From Betaproteobacteria bacterium (lineage in GTDB: Bacteria > Pseudomonadota > Gammaproteobacteria > Burkholderiales > SG8-39): a stretch of DNA of 64,000 bases. The first letter of the stretch is position 1. Each line of letters begins with the position of its first letter. This document shows positions 43,363 to 52,712 of this stretch, one piece after another. The stretch covers positions 61,577-125,576 of the forward strand of contig JADJPT010000011.1 of the NCBI GenBank assembly GCA_016713125.1, read 5' to 3'. A program made the translations under genes and the position numbers. A model generated the notes under the pieces. The model was not told where the DNA came from and ran no database searches. It worked only from the letters and a program-made list of their open reading frames with translations.

Positions 43363-43908
43363 TCACGTCGCGTTCTCGCGCCCGGCCCCGCGCGGCGGCC
43401 CCCCGAACGAGGCGAGCACGAGCAGCGCTGCGCTGCCGACGATGAAGATGTCCGCCAGATTGAAAGCGGGCCAGTGCATGTCGCCCCAGTGCAGGTCGAG
43501 GTAGTCGACCACTGCGCCAATGCGCAACCGGTCGGCAACGTTGCCGAGCGCGCCGCCGATCAGGCCGACATAGGCGGCCGTCTCAAAGCGGCTGCGAACG
43601 CCGCGCCGCAGCAGTACGGCGAGCACTATGCTGACGGCAAGCCCGATGGCGGTGAGCGCGTGGCGCTGCCAGCCGCCTGCGTCGGCGAGGAACGAGAACG
43701 ACGCGCCGGGGTTGAGGACATGGACAAGATTGAACCAGGCGGTGACGGTGATGCCCTCGCCCAGCGGCAGATTTGTGGCCACGGTCCACTTGACGCCTTG
43801 GTCCAGCGCGATAAGCAAGGCGGCGACGCCCATGAGCAGCCACCAGCGGCCGCGCGAAGCGGCCTTCGCTGCACGTGGTTCTGCGCAACCGGCGGGCGCG
43901 GGCGTCAT
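43363..43908 (-). CDS. lspA: lipoprotein signal peptidase (signal peptidase II)
   Basis: A 181-residue inner membrane aspartic protease that removes signal peptides from prolipoproteins. Four membrane helices and the motifs DQGVKW, NPGASFSF, GGALGNVADRLRIGAVVDYLD (catalytic Asp) and WPAFNLADIFI (second catalytic Asp) are complete. Plasmid-type lspA copies sit in lead and cadmium operons after P-type ATPases, as here. A 20-residue Ala/Arg-rich N-terminus precedes helix 1. The start overlaps the DUF3703 stop by 4 bases. Confidence 0.93.
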   Translation of the reverse strand: MTPAPAGCAEPRAAKAASRGRWWLLMGVAALLIALDQGVKWTVATNLPLGEGITVTAWFNLVHVLNPGASFSFLADAGGWQRHALTAIGLAVSIVLAVLLRRGVRSRFETAAYVGLIGGALGNVADRLRIGAVVDYLDLHWGDMHWPAFNLADIFIVGSAALLVLASFGGPPRGAGRENAT

Positions 43909-44264
43909 CGGTCGCGTTCCTCGATCAGCCGCTCGAGTTCGGGCGGGATCGCCATCGGCTTGAACGCGCTGACGTTCGCACCGCCGGTGTTGCCGACCGG
44001 CAGGCGTCCCATCAGATGGCCGACCGGGACGAGCGCGATGCGCATCAGCTGGCCTGCCACTTCGCGCCGGTCGCCCGCGCTCCAGCCGACCCGAAGCATC
44101 TGCCAGTGCACCCGCAGGTGCGGGACGAAGTCGAGCTGCCCCAGCACATGCGCCCGCTCGAGTGCGGCAAACGCGCTCTTTGCGTCGCCAGCGGCCCTGT
44201 GCTGGCGGGCCTGGGACATCGCGGCCTCGAAGGCTTCGATGCGCAGTGATCCTGTCTTCGACAT
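43905..44264 (-). CDS. DUF3703 family protein
   Basis: A 119-residue soluble protein: MSKTGSLRIEAFEAAMSQARQHRAAGDAKSAFAALERAHVLGQLDFVPHLRVHWQML and RIALVPVGHLMGRLPVGNTGGANVSAFKPM. This matches DUF3703, found between cadmium/lead ATPase and lspA genes. TPR-like helices in the first half. Function unknown. The start overlaps the ATPase stop. Confidence 0.78.
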   Translation of the reverse strand: MSKTGSLRIEAFEAAMSQARQHRAAGDAKSAFAALERAHVLGQLDFVPHLRVHWQMLRVGWSAGDRREVAGQLMRIALVPVGHLMGRLPVGNTGGANVSAFKPMAIPPELERLIEERDR

Positions 44265-46112
44265 TACTTGCCCTCCCCTTTCTTCAGCAGCCGCAGGCCG
44301 TTCAGCACGACCAGCAGGCTGGCGCCCATGTCGGCGAACACCGCCATCCACATCGTCGCGTTGCCGAACACCGCGAGCACCAGGAACACGGCCTTGATGC
44401 CCAGCGCCAGCGTGATGTTCTGCCACAGCACGGCATGCGTCGAGCGCGACAGCCGCACCGTCTCGGCGATGCGGCGCAGGTCGTCGTTCATCACCACCAC
44501 GTCGGCCGCTTCCATCGCGGTGTCGGTGCCCGCTGCCCCCATCGCCACGCCGATGTCGGCCTGCGCCAGTGCCGGCGCGTCGTTGATGCCGTCGCCGGTC
44601 ATCGCGGTCGGGCCGTGCTGAGCCTGCAGCGCCTTGATCGCTTCGAGCTTGTCTCTGCGGCAGCAAGTTGCCCCGCGCCTCGGCGATGCCCGCCTCGTGC
44701 GCGATGGCCGTGGCCGTGGCCTGGTTGTCGCCGGTCAGCATCACCGGCGTGATGCCCAGCGCCTTCAGCTCGGCCACCGCCTCGCGCGACGACGCCTTGA
44801 TGGTGTCGGCCACCGCAAACAGGGCCACGGGCCCGGTGTCGGAAGCCAGCAAGCTGACCGTGCGGCCGGCCTCTTCGTGCGTGCGAGCGCGGCCTCGAGC
44901 GCCGGCGAGCACTGGCCGCGCTCCTCGATCAGCCGGTGGTTGCCGGCTTGCCCTCCGTGATCGTGCCGGTCTTGTCGAGCGCCACCGCCTTGAGCTTGCG
45001 CGCCTCTTCCAGGTAGATGCCGCCCTTGATGAGGATGCCGCGCCGCGCTGCGGCTGCCAGGCCGCTGACGATCGTCACCGGCGTGGAGATCACCAGCGCG
45101 CAGGGGCAGGCGATGACCAGCAGCACCAGGGCCTTGTAGATCGCCTGCATCCAAGTCCAGCCGAGCAGCCAGGGCCCGAGCAGCGCCACCGCCAGCGCGA
45201 TCACGAAGACCGCCGGCGTGTAGACAGCGGCAAAGCGGTCGACGAAGCCCTGCGTCGGCGCCCTGGTGCCCTGCGCCTCTTCCACGGCGTGGATGATGCG
45301 CGCAAGCGTCGAGTTCGACGCCAGCGCGTTGACTTCGAACTCGAAGGTGCCGGTCTCGTTGATAGTTCCCGCGAACACCGGATCGCCCACCGCCTTGTCC
45401 ACCGGAATGCTCTCGCCGGTCACCGGCGCCTGGTTGATGCTGGTTGTTCGGGCCATTGCCCGATGGCGAAGGCGCCGGTGACGGCCACGGTCATCAGGGC
45501 GTTGATGTTCAGCCGCCCATGGCGCAGAGCCGTCAGTCATTTCTTGTAGACGTCGAAGCCGGCGAGCCAGATCGCGACCGCAGCCACGGCCAGGCCCGCG
45601 CCACGCCAGACCATCGTCTCCGGCGCGAAGTAGCCGATGAGCTCGGCGCCGATGGCCAGCAGCAACGCCATCCCCGGCCAGCTGGGCAGCTGCCCCGCAG
45701 GACCTCGTGCTCATGGCCATCACCGGCCGCGTGCGCCGCCTCGGCGCCGGGGTCGGCCACCGGCTGCGGGTCGAAACCCGCCTTGCGGATGGCCTCCAGC
45801 GCAGGCGCGACGGCAGCCTCGGCGCATCGAGGGTCAGGCAGCCGCTGCCCAGCTGGAAGGTCAGCGCCCGCACACCGGCCACGCCCTCGAGCGCCCGCCG
45901 GATCTCGGCCTCCTCGGCGGCGCAGTCCATCGTCGGGACCCGAAAGCGCGCCGCCAGCCCATCGGCCCGGCGGTCGGGCACCGCGGCGGCAGCTGCGGGC
46001 TGGGCAGCCGGCGCATCGCAAGCACCGCAGCGGTCCGACCAGCCGCTGACGGTGATGTCGTGGTCGTGAGGTGACCGTGCGGAGGCGTGGCGGGGCTTTC
46101 GGCACGGTTCAC
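44264..46112 (-). pseudogene. cadA: CadA/PbrA-type P1B ATPase, decayed
   Basis: Fragments in several frames add up to a Cd/Zn/Pb ATPase. They are an HMA-like domain (VPTMDCAAEEAEIRRALEGV), a first membrane hairpin ending GFDVYKK followed by an in-frame TGA, LNINALMTVAVTGAFAIGQWPE, then directly INQAPVTGESIPVDKAVGDPVFAG, ACPCALVISTPVTIVSGLAAAARRG, DKTGTITEGKP, ITPVMLTGDNQATATAIA and MTGDGINDAPALAQADIG. Between GQWPE and INQAP roughly 85-90 residues (membrane hairpin plus start of the actuator domain) are missing. Further frame changes lie near 45830, 44940, 44890 and 44655. Too many lesions for a working pump as sequenced. Start GTG 46112 with AGGAACC. Confidence 0.8.
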
Positions 46113-46150
46113 GGAGGGTTCCTGGCGGGATCCTCGATAACCTTGCCGCC

Positions 46151-46181
46151 ATTGCAAACCCTGAAGCCGGTATAGAGTCAA
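46151..46181 (-). promoter_or_regulatory. CadR/PbrR-type promoter of the cadA locus
   Basis: On the minus strand -35 TTGACT (46181-46176), a 19-base spacer and -10 TGCAAT (46156-46151). The spacer holds the dyad CTATA...CAGGGT typical of CadR/PbrR/ZntR sites. It stands between divergent cadA and cadR. Confidence 0.8.
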
Positions 46182-46217
46182 GGCCTTATCCACATCAGGA
46201 GAGGGAAAGGGCATGCC

Positions 46218-46660
46218 ATGAAGATCGGCACCTTGGCAGAAGCCACCGGCACTCCGGTCGAAACGATCCGCTTCTACGAGCGCGAAGGCCTGACTGCCGC
46301 CGCCAGCGCAGCAGACAACAACTACCGCATGTACACCGCTGCGCATGCCGAGCGGCTGGCCTTCATCCGCCACTGCCGCAACCTGGACATGGCGCTGGAC
46401 GAGATCCGCGCCTACTTCGCGCTGCGCGATGCGCCGCCCGCGGACTGCGGCGAAGTCAACCGCTGCTGGACGCGCACATCGGGCATGTCGCGCAACGCAT
46501 CCGCGAGTTGCACGCGCTCGAAAAGGATCTGAAGGCGCTACGGGCACGCTGCAGTTCGCCGCATCCTATCGACGAGTGCGGCATCCTGAATCAACTGGAC
46601 AGCGCCTCGGCACAAGGCCCCAAGGCAACAACCCACCGACACATTCGCGGCGCTCACTGA
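46218..46660 (+). pseudogene. cadR: CadR/PbrR-type MerR regulator, frameshifted
   Basis: A MerR-family activator: MKIGTLAEATGTPVETIRFYEREGL, NNYRMYTAAHAERLAFIRHCRNLDMALDEI and the metal residue Cys in PADCGEVN. The frame then breaks, and the family sequence continues with LLDAHIGHVAQRIRELHALEKDLKALRARC and CSSPHPIDECGIL, giving the Cys-x6-8-Cys pair of Cd/Pb sensors. One base is missing near 46460. Joined length is about 147 residues with a His-rich tail, the normal size. Divergent from cadA. Confidence 0.82.
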
Positions 46661-46738
46661 CGCACACCCGCGGCCGCGGTCGCCACCGCCGCCTTGGACG
46701 AGCTTCTGCCAGGCCAGGGCATGTCGGCATAGAGCACC

Positions 46739-46760
46739 AACATGACGGTTCTGTCATCGG
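46739..46760. promoter_or_regulatory. CusR/CopR-type operator, imperfect dyad
   Basis: ATGACGGTTCTGTCAT is a dyad with one mismatched pair, about 110-130 bases upstream of the czcE-like gene at 46870. Form and distance match the perfect palindrome at 30409 upstream of gene 30539, which suggests one response regulator controls both. Confidence 0.6.
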
Positions 46761-46869
46761 CCGGTCCCAGTTCTGTTGGCAAGCGATTTCTAGAGTTCTG
46801 CCTGATGCCACCAGCGGCATTGCCAGCCATGCAGCGGCATGGCCGGGAAACATCAGACAAGGACAAGTC

Positions 46870-47214
46870 ATGCAGAAAAACCGACTCTTCGCCGTCATCG
46901 CCCTGTGCGGCTTGGCCGCCGCACCGCTCGCCAGCCTCGCCGCCGGCGCAGATACGTTTGCCAACGGGCAGTCCTACTACGGCCAACCGACCTCGCCGCA
47001 AGCCGACACGCGTTCTGTCGATCTGGGATCGGCCAGCAGGATCAACGTCGCCTATGGGGAGTCGGTGACTTTTCGCAGCGGGGGTCAGCTGTTCACCTGG
47101 ACTTTCAATGGGCTCGACCGTCGTGCGGTCGATGTCACCAAGATTGCCCCGGCAGGCTTCCCCACCAAGCCGCTCGTGGTTTATGTCGGTCTGAACCCGG
47201 CCAACCGCAGATAG
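46870..47214 (+). CDS. CzcE-like periplasmic metal-binding protein
   Basis: A 114-residue exported protein (signal MQKNRLFAVIALCGLAAAPLASLA). The mature sequence GADTFANGQSYYGQPTSPQADTRSVDLGSASRINVAYGESVTFRSGGQLFTWTFNG and PLVVYVGLNPANRR resembles CzcE and related CopK-region proteins, which bind copper in the periplasm. A dyad resembling a CusR box lies upstream. The symbol is withheld because family assignment rests on pattern only. Confidence 0.7.
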   Translation: MQKNRLFAVIALCGLAAAPLASLAAGADTFANGQSYYGQPTSPQADTRSVDLGSASRINVAYGESVTFRSGGQLFTWTFNGLDRRAVDVTKIAPAGFPTKPLVVYVGLNPANRR

Positions 47215-47303
47215 TGCGCGCGGGCGCGGTGCCGGGGCATGGCGACCTGGCACGGCGCGTGAACTTCTGACCCTCGATTGCTCGCTGCAGGCTCGCATGG
47301 ATC

Positions 47304-47324
47304 CTATCCTCTGGGGTAGGATAG
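47304..47324. promoter_or_regulatory. CsoR/RcnR-type operator with G-tract
   Basis: CTATCC and GGATAG arms enclose TCTGGGGTA directly upstream (6 bases) of the CsoR/RcnR-type gene start. A G-rich core in an inverted repeat is the hallmark of RcnR/NreA/DmeR operators, so autorepression is likely. Confidence 0.65.
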
Positions 47325-47329
47325 AGCCC

Positions 47330-47608
47330 ATGCAAGAGAGCCATTCCCACCCCGGCTATGTGAATGTCGCGAAGCGCCTGAAACGCGCCAGCGGGCATCT
47401 TCAGAACGTCATCGCCATGGTGGAGTCCGACCGCGAGTGCATCGACATCGCGCAACAGCTGCACGCTGTCGAACGCGCAGTGGCAGCGGCCAAGCGCGCA
47501 CTGGTGCATCAACACCTCGACCACTGCCTGGACGATGCACTGCTGGGGCAACCCCAGGCCGTCCGCGTGGCCATGGCGGACTTCAAAGACATCACCAAGT
47601 ACCTTTGA
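47330..47608 (+). CDS. CsoR/RcnR-family metal-responsive repressor
   Basis: A 92-residue all-helical DUF156 protein. I chose the ATG at 47330 (MQESHSHPGYVNVAKRLKRASGHLQ) because the operator lies just before it. Metal fingerprint: His5/His7 at the N-terminus and Cys37, His62, Cys66, the C-H-C spacing of CsoR; the N-terminal His also recalls RcnR/DmeR. The sensed metal could be Cu, Ni or Co. First gene of the second RND operon, which it probably represses. Confidence 0.8.
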   Translation: MQESHSHPGYVNVAKRLKRASGHLQNVIAMVESDRECIDIAQQLHAVERAVAAAKRALVHQHLDHCLDDALLGQPQAVRVAMADFKDITKYL

Positions 47609-47647
47609 TCGCAGCCTGATCACCGCACCCCTGCCGCGCCCGCACCC

Positions 47648-48118
47648 ATGGTTCTTGCCCTTCGCCCAACCCACAGCGCGACGCCGAACGCCGGCCTGAC
47701 GCTGGGCCTGGGGCGTCGTTTGGCGCAGTTCTTCCGCTGGGCGTTGGTCTTGTTGCTGGTGGCGGACATCGTGGGCACCCCGCTGCACCGACACCATCAC
47801 GATTCCGGCATCGACGGCAGTGCGCTGCATGCGCAACTTGCCGAGCCTCAGCACACCGCGCACCACGTCGAAGAAGACCATCGCGAGCTCGACTTCGTGC
47901 ATGCGGTCACAACTGTGCGCGCCGAATCGCGTGCATCGGCGCCCGACGCGTGCGCTGACGCCGATCTTCAGGATGTTGCCCTGGCCTCCGCCTGGGCAAT
48001 CCCGTTCCGAGGGTCGCCCGTCACCGCCCGCCTGTCGTGGAACGAAGCCGCCACGGCGCTTCACCGACTCCACCGAAGCCTGCCACCGGCAGGCCGCGCG
48101 CCGCCGTTGCGCGCCTGA
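47648..48118 (+). CDS. membrane-anchored His-rich periplasmic protein
   Basis: A 156-residue protein: a basic N-terminus, one hydrophobic segment (FFRWALVLLLVADIVGTPL) and a His-rich part right after it (HRHHHDSGID, HTAHHVEEDHRELDFVHAV). The rest is low-complexity. Such small His-rich proteins head metal RND operons (CnrY/CzcI-like positions) and may buffer or sense metal. No family named with confidence. Confidence 0.55.
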   Translation: MVLALRPTHSATPNAGLTLGLGRRLAQFFRWALVLLLVADIVGTPLHRHHHDSGIDGSALHAQLAEPQHTAHHVEEDHRELDFVHAVTTVRAESRASAPDACADADLQDVALASAWAIPFRGSPVTARLSWNEAATALHRLHRSLPPAGRAPPLRA

Positions 48119-48187
48119 AAAGCCGCCCAGCCGACTATTCAGCGGCTCGCTCCATCGACGGGCGAGCCGGTACCCCGTGGAGTTCTC

Positions 48188-49312
48188 ATGCCTCATCGCC
48201 TCAACCGGCGCGCGCTGCTGCGCTGCGCCCAGGGCCTCTTCGCCCTGACCGCTGTCTGCACAGCATCCGCCCAGAATTCCAGCGACTTCGCCGTCACGCC
48301 CGCCCAGATGCAGTCGCTGGGCGTGCGCTTGCTGAAGCTGGAACAGCCAGCCGCCATCGGAGGCCAGGCATTCCCCGCCCGCGTGGTGCTGCCACCCAGC
48401 CAGGAGTACGTGCTCAGCGCGCCGGTGGCCGGTGTGGTGGATCAACTGCTGGTCAGCGAGAACGACAGCGTCCAGGCCGGGCAACCCCTGCTGCGGCTGG
48501 TGAGCCCGGAACTGGGTGAACTGCAACTCAAACTGAGCGAGGTGGCCTCCAAAGGTCGGCTCACTCAGGCCACGCTCAAGCGCGAGCAGCTGTTGTTCGC
48601 AGAAGGCATCGTCCCCCAGCGTCGCGTGCAGGAAGCGGAGTCCGCCGCCCTCGAAGAGCAGGCGCGCCAACGGCACGCCGAGGCGGCATTGCGCCTGGCC
48701 GGCATGGACGCTGTCGCCATCAAGCGCGTGGCCGAAGGCGGCGCGATGCAGGATGCGCTGGTGCTGCGTGCACGCGCACCCGGCATCGTGGTCAAGCTCG
48801 AAGCCAAGCCCGGCATGCGGGCGCAGGGTGCCGACGCCCTGGTGCGCATTGCCGACACGCGCAAGCTGTGGCTGGACATCCAGGTGCCGGTGGACCGCCA
48901 GCCGCAGATCGCCACCAAGGGTGCTTCGGTCACCGGGGTCGATCGGGAAGTGACTGCCACGCCGCTGGGCTTCGGCGCCACGGTCAGCGACAGCCAGACC
49001 GTGATGCTGCGGGCACAGGTCACGCGCGGCGCGCAGACGCTGCGCCTGGGCGAGTTCGTGCAAGTGCGCGTGCCCTTTGCCAGCACCGAAGACGGTTGGC
49101 CGGTGCCCGTGCCGGCCGTCGTGCGGCAGGACGACAAGGCCTTTGTCTTCGTTCGTACCGCGCAGGGTTTCACCGCCCTGCCGGTGACGGTGCTCGACAG
49201 TGCCGGCCAGTCGGTGCGGATCAAGGGTGCGCTGCGCGCTGGGCAGGAAATTGCCATCGGCTCGGTCATCGCGCTGAAGTCCGCCTGGCTCGGCAAGGGC
49301 GGGAGCAACTGA
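48188..49312 (+). CDS. RND pump periplasmic adaptor (CzcB/CusB family)
   Basis: A 374-residue membrane fusion protein with a signal peptide ending SAQ. Domains: barrel-sandwich halves (YVLSAPVAGVVDQLLVSENDSVQAGQPLLRL and LRARAPGIVVKLEAKPGMRAQG) around a helical hairpin, then beta-barrel (LWLDIQVPVDRQ) and membrane-proximal parts (VPVPAVVRQDDKAFVFVRT). No His- or Met-rich N-terminus. The stop lies 1 base before the pump start, so they are coupled. It bridges the pump at 49314 with the outer membrane factor at 52709. Confidence 0.88.
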   Translation: MPHRLNRRALLRCAQGLFALTAVCTASAQNSSDFAVTPAQMQSLGVRLLKLEQPAAIGGQAFPARVVLPPSQEYVLSAPVAGVVDQLLVSENDSVQAGQPLLRLVSPELGELQLKLSEVASKGRLTQATLKREQLLFAEGIVPQRRVQEAESAALEEQARQRHAEAALRLAGMDAVAIKRVAEGGAMQDALVLRARAPGIVVKLEAKPGMRAQGADALVRIADTRKLWLDIQVPVDRQPQIATKGASVTGVDREVTATPLGFGATVSDSQTVMLRAQVTRGAQTLRLGEFVQVRVPFASTEDGWPVPVPAVVRQDDKAFVFVRTAQGFTALPVTVLDSAGQSVRIKGALRAGQEIAIGSVIALKSAWLGKGGSN

Positions 49313-49313
49313 G

Positions 49314-52300
49314 ATGCTGGCCCGCCTTGTTCAATTCGCGCTGGCACAGCGCCTCTTCGTGCTGATCGCCGGCCTGGTGCTGATGGCCGGCGGCTGGCTG
49401 GCCTTCAAGGACTTGCCCATCGATGCGTTTCCCGACGTGTCGAGTACGCAGGTCAAAATCATCATGAAAGCCCCGGGCATGACACCCGAGGAGATCGAAA
49501 GCCGCATCGCGCTGCCCATCGAAGTCGAGATGCTGGGCATCCCCAAGCAGCGCATGCTGCGCTCGGTATCGAAGTACGGCATCGTCGACGTGACGATCGA
49601 CTTCGACGACGGCACCGACATCTACTGGGCGCGCCAGCAGGTGGCCGAGCGCTTGTCCGGGATCGCCGGGGACCTGCCCGGCGGCATCAGCGGCGGCATG
49701 GCGCCCATCACCACGCCGTTGGGCGAGATGTTCATGTTCACCGTCGAGGGTGAAGGTCTCTCGCTGGAAGAACGTCGCAGCGTGCTGGACTGGGTGATCC
49801 GGCCTGCCCTGCGCTCTGTCGTGGGCGTGGCCGATGTGAACGCCTTGGGTGGCAAAGTGCGCAGCTTCGAGGTGCTGCCCGATCCAATGAAACTGTCCGC
49901 GGTGGGCTTGTCGACGGCACAGATCAAGTCTGCCATCGAGGCCAACAACCGAAACGACGGGGCCGGCCGCCTGGGTGAAGGCGGCGAGGTACTGCTGGTA
50001 CGAACCGAAGGCAGCATCAAGACGCAGGACGATCTGCGCGCCATCGTCGTCAAGAACGACAAGGGCATGGCGGTGCGCCTGGGCGATGTGGCGCAGGTGC
50101 GTGAAGGCAGCGTCACCCGCTACGGCGTGGTGACCAAAGACGGCCGCGGCGAGGCCGTGGAAGGGCTGGTGCTCGGCCTGGCCGGCGCCAACGCGCAGAA
50201 GGTCGTCGAAGGGGTCACGAAGAAACTCGAAGACATCAAGCCCACCCTACCCAAGGGTGTCGAGATCAAGGTCTTCTACAACCGCGCCACGCTGGTCGAG
50301 AAGGCGGTGGGTACGGTCTCGAAGGCACTGATGGAAGCCACCGTGCTGGTGCTCGTGCTGCTGGGCGCCTTCCTCGGCAACCTGCGTGCAGCCGTCACCG
50401 TGGCGATGGTGCTGCCGCTGTCGGCGCTGGCCACCTTCATCTTGATGCGCACGACCGGCATGTCGGCCAACCTGATGAGCCTGGGCGGCCTGGCCATCGC
50501 CATGGGCATGCTGGTCGATGCCGCCGTGGTCGTGGTGGAAAACGTGGTGCAACACCTGAGCCACGACAAGGCCTCGGAGAAGCTGCCGCGCCTGCACGTC
50601 GTGTTCCGTGCCGTGCGCGAAGTGGCGGCGCCGGTGTCGGCCGGCATGCTGATCATCATCGTCGTGTTCTTGCCGCTGCTCACGCTGCAGGGGCTGGAAG
50701 GCAAGTTCTTCGTGCCGGTGGCGCTGACCATCGTGTTCGCGCTGATCAGCTCACTCGTGCTGTCGCTGACAGTCATCCCGGTGCTGGCTTCCTACCTGCT
50801 GAAGAAGGTCAGCCACGAAGACCCTGGCTGCCGCGCCAGCTGCTGAAGCTGTATGAGCCGACGCTGGCCTTCGCGCTGAAGCGCCCGACGCTGGTGTACG
50901 TGGCGGCCGGCCTGATGCTGGCGGTGGCTGCGGGCGTGTACACCCAGGTCGGCAAGACCTTCATGCCGACGATGGACGAAGGCGACATCATCGTCGGCAT
51001 CGAGAAGCTGCCGTCGGTGAGCCTAGAGGAGACCGCCGGGCTCGACTTGAAGATCCACCAGGCCCTGATGAAGGCGATCCCCGAGATCACCGGCGTGGTG
51101 GCGCGTGCGGGGTCCGACGAGATCGGCCTCGACCCGATGGGGCTCAACCAGACCGACACCTTCCTGGTGCTCAAGCCGCGCGAAGCTTGGCAGGTCCAGA
51201 GCAAGGAAGCGCTGATGGACAAGATCCGCGGTGTGCTCGACCAGTTGCCCGGCGTGGCCTACAGCTTCACCCAGCCGATCGACATGCGCGTGTCGGAGAT
51301 GATCATCGGCGTGCGCGGCGACGTGGCGATCAAAGTCTTCGGGCCCGACCTGACCACGCTCAACGACCTGGCCGGCCAGATCGAGAAGCTGATGAAGACG
51401 GTGCCGGGCAACCAGGACGTCTACACGGTCGAGAACGACGGCGTGCAGTACCTGCGCGTGGTGGTGGACAGGCTGGCGGCCGGACGCTACGGCCTGTCGG
51501 TCGAGGATGTGCAGGACGCCCTGCGCGTGCAGATCGAAGGCCAGCGTGCGGGCACGGTGATCACCGGCGGCAGGCGCATCCCGATCCTGCTGCGCGGGCC
51601 CGATGGCGTGCGGATCTCGCCCGCGGACTTTGCAGCGCTGCGCATCAGCACGGCTGACGGGCAGAGCGTGCCACTGCAATCGCTGGCCAAGCTGGAACGC
51701 GACAGTGGCCCGGTGAAGATCGAGCGGGAACTGGGCAGCCGCTACAGCGTGGTCATCGCCAACGTCAGCGGCCGCGACCTGGTGGGCTTTGTCGAGGAGG
51801 CGCGTGCCAAGGTCACGCGCGAGGTCAAGCTGCCGCCCGGCTACCGGGTGGCCTGGGGCGGCCAGTTCGAGAACCAGCAGCGTGCCGCCGCGCGGTTGAT
51901 CCTGGTGGTGCCCGCGTCGCTGGGTTTCATCTTCATCATCCTGTTTTCGACCTTCGGTTCGGTGCGCCAGGCTCTGCTGGTGCTGTCGAACATCCCGTTT
52001 GCACTGGTGGGCGGGGTGGTGGCGCTGTGGGCCACCGGCGAGTACCTGTCGGTGCCGGCCTCGGTGGGCTTCATCGCGCTGCTGGGCATCGCGGTGCTCA
52101 ACGGCGTGGTCCTGGTGAGCTACTTCAACCAGCTGCATGCCGAAGGCTTGTCGCTACTGGACAGCGTGACCCAGGGCGCCAAGCGGCGCTTGCGGCCGGT
52201 GCTGATGACGGCGGCGATCACGGCTTTCGGCCTGATCCCGCTGCTGTTTGCCACCGGGCCGGGCTCGGAGATCCAGCGGCCGCTGGCCATCGTCGTCATC

Positions 52301-52417
52301 GGCGGTCTCATCACGGCCACGGCGCTGACGCTGATCCTGCTGCCCATCCTGTACCTGCGCTTCGCCCACGCGAAGCCTGGCGCGGCCACGGCCGCACTGG
52401 AGATGAACCATGTCTGA
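49314..52417 (+). pseudogene. second heavy-metal RND pump (CzcA/CusA family), frameshifted
   Basis: About 1034 residues when joined. The first frame covers helix 1 to the end of helix 6 (VIPVLASYLLKKVSHED). The second starts around PRQLLKLYEPTLAFALKRPTLVYVAAGLML and runs to the end. One base is missing near 50815-50825. Helix 4 reads GGLAIAMGMLVDAAVVVVEN, so it lacks the first Asp of the DFG motif, as in CusA-like or less studied HME groups. This differs from CzcA-type substrates. It overlaps the DUF3240 gene by 8 bases. Confidence 0.85.
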
Positions 52418-52712
52418 GTTTTGTTTGGTACTCGTGTGCCCACCCTCGATCGAAGAGAAATTGCTCGATGCGCTGCTCGTCAGCGCGGGCAACGAGATCT
52501 TCACGAGCACGCCCACCTACAGCCACGGCACGGCCCACGGCCGCATGGCCAACCTGGAACAGGTGATGGGGCGCAGCCACTCGGTGAGGGTCGAGATCCT
52601 GGTCACCGAAGAAGAGATGACCCGGCTGCTGCAGACCCTGCCCGAGTCGTTCAAAGGCACGGGCCTGCGCTACTGGGCCTGGCCCCTGGCCGCCGAAGGA
52701 GAGATTGCATGA
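52410..52712 (+). CDS. DUF3240 (PII-like) protein of the second RND pump
   Basis: A 100-residue cytoplasmic protein: MSEFCLVLVCPPSIEEKLLDALLVSAGNEIFTSTPTYSHGTAHGRMANLEQVMGRSHSVRVEILVTEEEMTRLLQTLPESF. This is DUF3240, a ferredoxin-like PII relative encoded with heavy-metal RND pumps. Overlaps both neighbours (8 and 4 bases), so it is strictly co-translated with the pump and the outer membrane factor. The analogous gene in the first pump operon is at 37143. Confidence 0.8.
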   Translation: MSEFCLVLVCPPSIEEKLLDALLVSAGNEIFTSTPTYSHGTAHGRMANLEQVMGRSHSVRVEILVTEEEMTRLLQTLPESFKGTGLRYWAWPLAAEGEIA

